Translations under genes and position numbers: made by a program
Source: Cyanodermella asteris
Lineage: Eukaryota > Ascomycota > Lecanoromycetes > Ostropales > Stictidaceae
NCBI GenBank assembly: GCA_900618795.1
Contig: UYJD01000004.1
Span: forward strand, 1,570,347-1,634,346
DNA: 64,000 nucleotides
Direction: 5' to 3'
Notes under the pieces: generated by a model
Databases searched by the model: none
Seen by the model: only the letters and a program-made list of their open reading frames with translations
What the model was told of the DNA's origin: nothing
Part shown: positions 52,309-61,652 of the stretch, piece by piece
Layout: every line of letters begins with the position of its first letter
Position numbering within the stretch: position 1 is the first letter of the stretch

Positions 52309-53055
52309 TATATTAGTTCAAGTTTAGTGAGATGCTCTTCTCAGTTGTAATTTCGTAACGAATATGGCTTTGGTGTGCTTCAAGATTGCTGTACTCGGAT
52401 TGCAGGTGCTCGTACTAGTCGTGGAAGTCAGTTTTGATGTGGTGGTCTTTCATGAGCTCTTGATAGCGCTTTTGAATCCTGTATAAAATGTTTAGCTACG
52501 TTTGGTTGCTGTCGCAGCGGGCGTGGGAAGTGTTGTTCTGGGTAGGCGGTCGATTGAACTGAGTAGCGATACATTTTACTACGTATTGAGAAATAACTGA
52601 CAGACGTAGCGACGAGAACCATTGGCGGTGGAAAGATCAATTATTCGGCTGAAGACCAAAGAAAGTCCTTGGTTGAGTTTTGACAAGGCAGTTCGCTTTA
52701 TTTTTCGCATGGTGCGCACTTGTCTACGCTGTCAGCGTAAGACACAGCCCCTTCAATTGTGGTTCTTGTGGGAAGTACATGCTTACCGCTTCAAAGCTTT
52801 GTGCCATCAAAACAATATGATGAAGCTGAGAGACATGTAGGGAAAAGGTGCGCCGGTCACAAGCATGGAGAAAATAAAGAAAACAAAAGAAAACCAAAGA
52901 ACAGAAAGCATAAAGAAAAAAGGCTACCGTTGTAGTAACCACGGTAACCGCGCTTTAAAGCGCGGGGCACCCCAACTCGAAAGCACAAATTGGGCGTGGG
53001 ACTTCAGAAGATCTCTAGGTGGACATGAAGGTATCGCCGGCGACAATTCGACGAC
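52309..53055. other. Intergenic stretch, no gene seen
   Basis: 747 bp; an A-rich tract with many AAAG repeats lies near 52866-52920, about 150 bp upstream of the next gene. Confidence 0.5.
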
Positions 53056-54195
53056 ATGAGGATGGGGAACTTGATTAGCAAAGGAGGAAGGTTTCTTTTG
53101 AAGGTGGCTCAGCGAATGAACTTGGACCACCAAGGCTTGGCGGATGCTGAGACTGCGACGTCTAAAGCGGAGCGACGAAGTGACCTTTTTGCGGCCTTGT
53201 CGGACGAGATATGGGTTGAGATCATCAAGATCCTCACCGAAGATAGAGTTGTGTTTTGTAAACACAATCACCCAATCAAAAAGGTCAAAATACCCACCTC
53301 GGAGGCGGACAATATGGAAATGCAGCAAGGCGGGCCAAAACATTTGACACCACCTGATAGGTGGAATCCTTTAAATTTGGTTCTGGCTTCGAAGCCGTAC
53401 CGCAGAGACTTGGCTCGGGAGATCAGATCCCGTACAATCTTTGTTGCTGAGGTTCGAATAACGGCCAAATATCAGCGCAACATTCGCGAGTGGGATATCT
53501 GGTACCCATACACATCGCTGAACAGGTGTGACAAACGAGTGCGCGAAGAACCATTGTGGATGAAGCTGAAGGCGTTCCCATTGGGTGCCGAGGTGATCAC
53601 AACGCCTAGTGGATGTTGGCCAACCAGTCTGACGGCCCGTGAGGAGGATCTATCGAGTCTTCGATCGCTCCACGTCATTAATCCGATAAGGGACAGAATG
53701 GATGCAGTCTGCAGCATCGAGCCCGCGCCTTTACCCAAAAATATGCAGTCTGATGTTGACGACCTTCGCGTTCCGTTAGAGGTGTTCGAGGACATGGTGG
53801 AAGAGCCGCGCAGCGAACGAAACGGGATCCTCAAAGGCCTCAGGACACTTCGAATTCAGGTTCCGCCAATAGATGAAGTTCTGAAGCACAAGTGGCAGGC
53901 TTCCAAGGCCAAACGCTGTATCGTCAAGCATCTGATGAACGTCAATGATCTTCGCGAGTGGAAGTTTATGGCGCACATATTGGCCTGCCGATATCCTGGT
54001 CTGCGGGCGCTCAAGATCGAGAGACTGAAGTTGAAGATCCGCATTCTCCCGCAGTCCTGCATCGCTATTCAGAAGGTCCCAATAGAAAAATACGCGTTGT
54101 TGACACATGACTCGTGGCGAGAAAGCATATTCCGCGAGGCCCGACAGGGTATCGACTGGGCCTTCCGACAATGGACCAACATGGAGATGGTATGA
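53056..54195 (+). CDS. F-box-like protein with possible N-myristoylation start
   Basis: 379 residues from ATG 53056, or 377 from the in-frame ATG 53062. The segment SDLFAALSDEIWVEIIKIL resembles the first helix pair of an F-box (LPxEIxxxI). The middle reads NPLNLVLASKPYRRDLAREI, typical of fungal F-box-like proteins that describe an opened 'classic' leaf-like fold, and the end has short LRALKIERLKLKIR leucine-containing units. F-box proteins couple substrates to SCF ubiquitin ligases through Skp1; the match here is loose. From the second Met the protein begins MGNLISKGG, a good N-myristoylation sequence (Gly2, Ser6). No membrane segment. Confidence 0.6.
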   Translation: MRMGNLISKGGRFLLKVAQRMNLDHQGLADAETATSKAERRSDLFAALSDEIWVEIIKILTEDRVVFCKHNHPIKKVKIPTSEADNMEMQQGGPKHLTPPDRWNPLNLVLASKPYRRDLAREIRSRTIFVAEVRITAKYQRNIREWDIWYPYTSLNRCDKRVREEPLWMKLKAFPLGAEVITTPSGCWPTSLTAREEDLSSLRSLHVINPIRDRMDAVCSIEPAPLPKNMQSDVDDLRVPLEVFEDMVEEPRSERNGILKGLRTLRIQVPPIDEVLKHKWQASKAKRCIVKHLMNVNDLREWKFMAHILACRYPGLRALKIERLKLKIRILPQSCIAIQKVPIEKYALLTHDSWRESIFREARQGIDWAFRQWTNMEMV

Positions 54196-54808
54196 AACCG
54201 CGTGAAGTCAGGACTTTTGCCTCTCTATGCCTTTACCAGCACGGAGAGACGCGTCGTAGAGGGTGGACGATGGTTCTTTGGGTGAGCATTGCCCTTGTGC
54301 ATCATCACATAGATGAGGAGTCCATCAAGTCGTGTATTGGGAAAGTAGGAGACACTGCACACAAGTAATAAGCGTGCGAGCGACCATACGTAACGCAAGA
54401 CTTAGCTTGTGCATTGGTGACTACCTGCAGTGAGTGTGTAGGGAAGTAGTTGTTCAGAAGACGAATTCGGGGGACTCGCCAGACAACAATGCTGCTTAGT
54501 CAGCCGACTGACTTCTGACGCGGAGTTGCGCCAAGACGTGCGGTGCAAGCGGAGCACAAGTTTCTGCTTGCCAGCCGTCGTCAGCCTCAATCAAGATCTT
54601 CTTCATCTCCGATCGCGTGAGTCTGATAACATTCCCTTGTAATCGATCAACGGGTATATCTGCACGGCCCCAGACTGCGCCGAGAGCTTCTACCATGACA
54701 TTCTCTACCTAATCCATCCTCGTGATCTTTTGCTGGGCACGAACGTGATCCTTCTTACTGGTGATAAGCCGGCTTGTCCTTGCTTGTGAATCTCTACCAG
54801 CAACCAAG
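54196..54808. other. Intergenic stretch, no gene seen
   Basis: 613 bp between two plus-strand genes; only short frames. Confidence 0.55.
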
Positions 54809-57617
54809 ATGGCTGCAGACGCTGCCAGTCTTGACCCTGCTCTTGCAGAGTTTGCTTCGTAAGTTATCGATACGTTTGCGCCAAATAAAAACCGGCTGAC
54901 CGGTGACAGTACTCTAACGCAGGATAACACCCCGGCGAAGCTGCGATGTGTCAACTGTCATAACATCGCCATTAACGCATGGCGCATACCGTGTTGTGCT
55001 CAAGACTCATGCGATAGCTGCAAGAACACTTTTCCCGACGAGTGCCCTTCCTGCTTGCATAGTCCTGTGCCTAAAGAAGATTTCAAGCCGAACAAGAAGC
55101 TGAGGAACACAATCAAAGCTTTCCTAAAGAGCAAAGTGACTGAACAGGCGAACAAGAAGAAACGAGCTGAAGCTGCTGCAAAGGCTGTGGAGTCTACCCC
55201 GGCTCTGCCGACTGAATCATCTGCACCAGCTGAGGAATCAGCTTTGCCTGCTGCTGCGGTGCCTGAAACAGAAGCAGTAGCCGCACCGAACGCATCAGAT
55301 GCGACAGAAGCAGAGCCACAGGTCAACGGCGTGGCTGGAACGAACGAGGTAACTGATCTTGTCGGCCCCGTCTCGAAATTCAGCTGACTCATCTCTAGGC
55401 TCCTGCACCCTCCGAGGAACCCGCAGCTGAGAATGGCCAGGCCACTGAACAAGAGGGCGAGCAGGCCGTTGCAGCCGCAGAGGAAACTCCTGCTCCGACC
55501 CAGGAGGACAGTCAGGAAACTGTTGGCCACGACCAAAATGGCGGTCCCGCCAAAGACGCCCAGAACATGATGAACATGGCAAACGGCAACATGGCATTCC
55601 CCAACATGAACGGCTTTCCGATGGATCCCTCAATGATGAACATGGGAGCAGCCATGGGTTCGTACATATTGAACCACTGGTATGAAGAAAATGCTAACAC
55701 TTGCCAGGCATGGATCCGATGACTATGATGCAACAAATGTCGCAGATGCAGGCTCAAATGTTCGGGGGCTTCAACGGAGGAATGAACATGAATGGGGGCT
55801 TCAACCAGTACGGGGGCTATAATGGCCAGCAGAATGGTTGGGCGGGACAGGACAACTACAATTCCAACTATGGTGGATATAACTCAGGCAATTACAACCA
55901 AATGAACCAACAATATGACCGTAATGGTTTCCAGTATGGCTTCCGTGGACGCGGGCGTGGCCGTGGCCGTGGCTTTTACGGTCGTGGAGGGTACAATCAG
56001 AACTTCAGAGGCAACGCCGGAGGTTATGGCTACAACGCCCAGTACCAGCAGAACTACGATCAAGGTCAGGCACAGTATGCCGGTCAAGATGGTGACCAGT
56101 CGGCGTCTAAATGGGGTGGTTCTGAAGGAGCAGATGGCCAGTACAATGGCGATACTCAGATGACCAACGAGGACAAACCAGAAGGAGATGAGAACATGGA
56201 GCATACTGAACAAGCCGGCGAACAAGCGCCTGATGAAGCATGTGCTCAGAATGGAGATGAACAAAATCATGCTGATGTAACTTCGCATGCTGAGAAAGAG
56301 CAACAAAGCGCTGACTCCACTGCTGAAGCTGTACCCGCAGACGATGGTCAACCAATGGCAATTCAAACATTCATGTCTGACGATCCTCGTGGTCGATATG
56401 GTCATAAGATTATGACCGCTCCAGCAGTCGTGCCTCCGTCGGAGCCTAGAGGTGTCCCAGGTGCTCCCACTGGGCCCCGTGCTTTACGTGAAGGCCTTCC
56501 AAATACAGGGGCTAGTGGCCGTGGATTTGCCATTGCTGGCAGAGCGAATGCGAACAACCGGGCAAATCCGGATCCCCAACCGGAGACGGATGCAACCTCC
56601 CGCCAGGGCGATGAGATGCAGATTGAAGATATTAAAGCACAAAGTCTTGTTGATGGTCGTTCGCGCACCACATCACGGACCCGCTCTCGTTCAGCACAAA
56701 GGTCATCGCGTCATAAGAGCCGTCGTGATCGCTCCAGAAGCCCTGATGATTACGATTATGAAGACAAGAAACGTGACCGAGGAGACGAAAAGCGCCATCG
56801 CCGTCATAAACATGAGGGTGAGTATGCAGAAGACGAGAGTACCCACAAGTCCTCGCATCGCAGTCATCGCAGCCATCGTCATCGAGACAGGAGCCGTGAC
56901 AAGGATCGCAAGGATAAGGACCGCGATCGTGATTACGAGCGGCGTCACCACAAAGAGGAGGAACGCAGCGACGAGTCGAGCTCCAGAAAACGCCGCCACC
57001 GGGACCGTGATGATGAAGACTATGACCGCCACGAGCGCAAGCGATCCCGTCGCGATCGCTCTGCGTCGTATGATGATGAGAAGGAGAAAGACCGACGATC
57101 ATCGCGAAAGCACCGTGATTCCAAACCTACAACACCAATAACCCCATCGACTCCAACACTTCCCATCAACGACTCGGCCTCCCGCCGCGCCTCTCTCGCC
57201 GCCATCGCCGAGCGCCGTCTCAACAGACCACAATCGTCCTCCGGCCCACCAGCCGGCGCTCCCCTCGGACCTTCTTCCAAAGGTATTCCAACCGGCCCCA
57301 GAAATCACCGAGACACCGCCCGACGCGACCGCCACCGGCGAAAAGACAGCACCCGCGAACCTAGCCGTTTCGACGAAGAAGCCAAGCCCACCGAACAGCC
57401 AGCCCGAGACGAGAATAAGGATCCCCATACCCTGGAACGCGAAGCTCGCAATCGCGAACGCCTGCAGAAGGAAATGCAACGGCGAGCCAACGCAGGCGAG
57501 ATGGGCGGCGGTGGAGGTGGTGGAGGAAACAGACCGAGCAAGGCGAGCAGACGGGTCAGCTATAAATATGAAGACGATGATCCCGAGGAGAGGCAGAGGG
57601 AGGATGCGAGGTGGTAG
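54809..57617 (+). CDS. RING-finger, RGG- and SR-rich nuclear-type protein (Mpe1/RBBP6-like RING)
   Basis: Four exons, 54809-54858, 54910-55348, 55399-55657 and 55708-57617, give 885 residues. The three introns are 50-51 bp; the third has a weak GTTCGT donor but a good GCTAAC branch. Residues 30-65 form a C4C4 RING: C-x2-C-x11-CC-x4-C-x2-C-x7-C-x2-C, the spacing of Mpe1/RBBP6. Then follow an Ala/Glu/Pro linker, a Met-rich part (NMMNMANGNM), a Gly/Tyr/Asn/Gln-rich region with RGRGRGRGRG, and a long RS/RD/RH-rich domain, ending with a conserved-looking helix (LEREARNRERLQKEMQRR). The DWNN domain and zinc knuckle of true Mpe1 are absent. The layout suggests a nuclear RNA-linked E3 ligase in mRNA 3'-end processing or splicing; this is inference. 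Confidence 0.85.
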
Positions 57618-60600
57618 CGCATGGAAGCACACTCGTGAAGCTGTTCAGAACATATATAATCAAGGCTGACATCCCCAATGGTGTCGAGAAACGGAGAGGA
57701 GGTTCGAGGAGTCGCGATCTCCGATACTTATAAGGAGTTGTTTCGCGGGCTGAACTCTGCTGCTGCGGAGAGGGATGCCGCGGATTTTGTCCCAGGCATT
57801 CAACGTTCAACGGTCACAATGGCACAGATCACGAGTGGAGGCGCAAGTCGCATGAAGTGCGGATATTTGGTTGGCATGATGATGCTGGCCGGGACTTTCG
57901 GATCCATCCTTTGCAAGTAACAGTACAAACTCGACGGCTCGAATGAGTACGAGAAATACACTCCATCCCCTCTTCCACATTTGCCGGCCTCTCAGCCTCA
58001 GGCAGTGTCCAAGTGCCATGTTCTCTAATTGTAACTGTCCTGTACTCCATCGTGTTCCACATCGATATCCCGTATGATATGTCTTGCCATGAAATTTCTC
58101 ACGACGCTGCAGATAAGCCACCGGCAATTGGACTGCGTTCGAACCCTCTTTTGTTTTGTCTAACAATTAACTTCCACCTTTTTCGGTCCTCATCGTCAGT
58201 TACGAATTGGCTTGCCTCATGTCTCATACAAAGTCTTTGTCAAGCTAAAAAAAAAAATTTCACATTGAGAAGATCGAGGACAAAGATTCGACGCAAACGA
58301 CTCACGGTAGCAGAAACACAGAGAAGGCAAAAGTACACAGGTCCCGGCTTCCACAGATTCATACAGAACCCTCTTTTTGAGATATCGACGATGTATGCAT
58401 GTCCATAGACTTGCTCCGACACATGTTTTGATGCTCCATCAACTCCATCCGCCCACCTCCTTCCCATTGCTCACAGATGGCACTCTCCCACAGACATCCG
58501 CATCCACATTCGCATTCGCATTCCACCGAGGTAAATCTGTTCACACACACACCCGATCTCCTCATAAACATTCCAGACCACATACAACACACCCGTACAT
58601 CCAGCCAGCACGATACATTCACAGTCTCCCTCCCCAACAGAAACTTTCCCGTTCCTTTTCCCTTTCCCCGCCCCAATTTCCCCCCAAAACGAAAACGAAG
58701 CCGTCGGGCCACTTCTTCCGTTCTCGCAAGGCCATTTCGTGGCCAATCAGCCTTTCTCTCACGCCACGAACCCGGAGTCCAGGGAGCAGGATACATCGTC
58801 GCCGCGATCACAGAGTTTCGCAAGAGAAGGGAAGAAGGGAAGACGGGGAGAGGCGGGGGAGATTTGGAGTCCAATTTCACGAGAAGAGAAGGGGTTATGT
58901 GGGCTCTACCGAGCAGGAGATGGAAAAAAGACAAGGGGGCTTGAGAAAAACGGATGGGTTTCTCGGGATGTAGCTATGGAAGGTGGGGGCATTCAAGGGG
59001 AATTGGGCATGATTGTAGCAATTCCGATTTTGAATTTCGCTTTTCCATCAATCTCTCTTTTCGCCCCTTGATTTCAAATTTACCGGCGTGCGCTTCCGGA
59101 GAGTGATGGGGTGGTAAATGATGCTTTGCCAGCGGCTTGCTGGATTACTATCGGGATCAAAGTCATCGCCTCGATTGTCGGTTGGGTTGGGTATGCGTTT
59201 TGCACCAAAGTTTTGTTTTGCCTGCGAATGCACCAGGTTTCGATGATGCAGCCAAACGAGATTTGATCCTTTAGTGACAGAGGGGAGATCAAGGAAAAAC
59301 ATTATCCATTTCGTAAAAATAGTTCTCCTTGAACCGGTGTTTGCAAGCGCAAGTAGGAAGCTTCGTGTGACGGAAATCACTATTCTTCGATGTAATATTC
59401 GCAGAACAATTACTGCGCAATGCTCATTCAGCACTTGGTCGCCCATCCATCTGAAGGCTACATCGATAGCTACGACGCCGGTTCTTCACGTGCCTACGAG
59501 TTCAACGGGAGTCGCGTCGCTGTGTTGGAGGGTCCACAATCGTGGACATGGATATGGGCGTCATCTGTCATGGCGGTAATGCTGATGACAACCTCGGGCG
59601 CGCATGAGGACCATTATTTTCGCGAGTCGGCAGCCAGCGGATAAAGCACTCAACGTCAAATGTAGTGGAGCCGAAAGGTCGTTGCGTCTACTAGTCTGGC
59701 CCATGTAGAGATGATTCTGGGCGTATATTGTCTGAGCCAGGCGTTGAGCGCCAACGTTGATGATGGCATTCTTCACACTTGTCAATCGGAATCGGAATCC
59801 GGTACCTTGCATCTCGATGCAATTTTCACAAACGTCGGGGACACTAGACTAGCCACGCGGAGCTGCGGCTCTTGCCATTCATGCACCACGATCCCTCCAA
59901 AAACACTTCTTCTCTCTTCTCTTCTCTCCTCTCCTCAAACCGTCGTAACGGTGACGAGTGTGGCGCGCCAAGAAACAAGCTCAAGCATTATGTCATGGCT
60001 GTGGCGTGACTCGGGGTCGAGGCGTTCAGTAGCGCTCAATTCGGACGAATACTGTGGCTTGATCGGGATGCGGAGGCAGGAGCGATGGACGGGAACAAAA
60101 GGCTTTCTCTGATCTGTGCATTCTGATTGCAAGTGATCTTGCGCTAAACTCGATTTATTCCGTGTAATTTCCCCTGCCAGGGAGGCTGTGGACCGCGAGT
60201 CCATGTGCATCACCAATGTTATTCGCCGGACGGCCTCCCCGTGTTCATATTTGCCACAACAGGACTCGTCCATTTTCCGCCGTGCGGTCTGGGCCTGGGG
60301 TCGTCGCTAACGCTGACAGGCGCGATGCCCGGCCGGCCCTGGGATCGTAGGAATGATCAGCAGCTGATCGAGAAAAATCTTCGACTATGGTACCAACGTT
60401 GGATCGCAACATTGCGAGTGTGAGGTAATGATGAAAGCCCTTGCTCCTGATTGTGGCATGTGCCTCAGGGGAGGCCGAACGGACATTGAACGCCGGACAG
60501 CAAGAAGCTCGAATGACATGTTTCTGATGCAGTTTCAAAACTATAGATTATATGAACCTGCAGTTCGTGCAGCACGATGGACCTCCTCGTCGCGCACCAT

Positions 60601-61652
60601 CAGGGATTGTCTTTATCCTGTGTACTATACTCATTGGCTGGTTCTCGGCAATTGATCGCGTGCAGCACAAACCGCCGCAGAGTGTCTTAGGTCATGTCAG
60701 GAACAGGAGACGTTCATGTACACATTTAACCCTGAGAACTTGACCCGCATCGTCTAGGACGACGAGTTTCACTTCAGCCACGGTAGCTGTGCCACCAGCT
60801 ATCTTGTTGGATTTGGGAGTCTGGATGGTGAGTCGAGCATAGTACTTGTTCGGGACCCACTGTAGTATATACCGAAGTACCTGCGTGTGGTGAGCCGCAG
60901 TCATGACATGCAACTCTGTACGCATCACGATCGTCGCAGCCACGAAGCTTACTTAGGTGATGCAAACTTCTCAAAACCCTGGCAGCAAGCACACCTCGCA
61001 GGCATGGAACGGCGAAACACGTCCGTAGTACAATCATACAATGGTCTCGCTGGCAGCCTCCCTTGGAGTGGAACAAGCACGACGCTGCCTCCTGCAGTCG
61101 TGCCATGACCGCATTATTGCTGCAACCGCCGATTGTGGCTGGTCTTCGGTGGATGAATGCAGGACATGTCGAACGAGTGGCAGACGTCGTACCTCCTGCT
61201 ACCTAGTAGCCGCTCAGGAGCTGAAGAGCAAGAAGGCGCGTTCCAGCCCAGGTCTGATGATGACGTAGCCACACTGGCACGACCACACAATCGACGGGAG
61301 GCGCTCCCTGCTTTTGCCAGGGCAGGCGCTCCCCAGCAACCAGCAGCTCCAAGGCAAGCTCGTTCTTAAGCTTTGTTGCGCGCCCATTTTTCGTCCGCTG
61401 CCTTTGCTCTCGACACGCTCAATTTGTGATACCCCCTTCTCAAAAAGACATACCCACGCAGCGATTGATACCCCAGTCTTAGGCGACTGACTGACTGATT
61501 AACGACTCTTTACCATACGTAATCCCGACGACGCTCTGTATACACTCTTCACACGAGTAGCAGAGTCCACTTTCCTTCAAATCCTACTGCTGAACTCCAC
61601 TTCCACTGAGTTTCTCCAGCGTATACTCGCTCTTTGATCAAACACCGTCATA
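57618..61652. other. Gene-free stretch (4 kb)
   Basis: No gene supported. The longest frames (58377-58973 plus, 58359-58934 minus, 58477-58944 plus) overlap one another across a CA/CT-rich stretch and translate to low-complexity His/Pro/Ser or Cys/Gly/Glu strings. The last 200 bp are a typical leader for the next gene (CT-rich, many CACTCTT tracts). Confidence 0.5.
59906..59936 (+). repeat. Pyrimidine (CT) tract
   Basis: 31 nt of only C and T in TCTCT/TTCTC units within the gene-free stretch. Confidence 0.9.

Noticed and set aside
58359-58973. Frames of 155-198 codons on both strands
   Set aside because: Low-complexity translation of a CA/CT-rich stretch; three overlapping frames cannot all be real and none has a domain.
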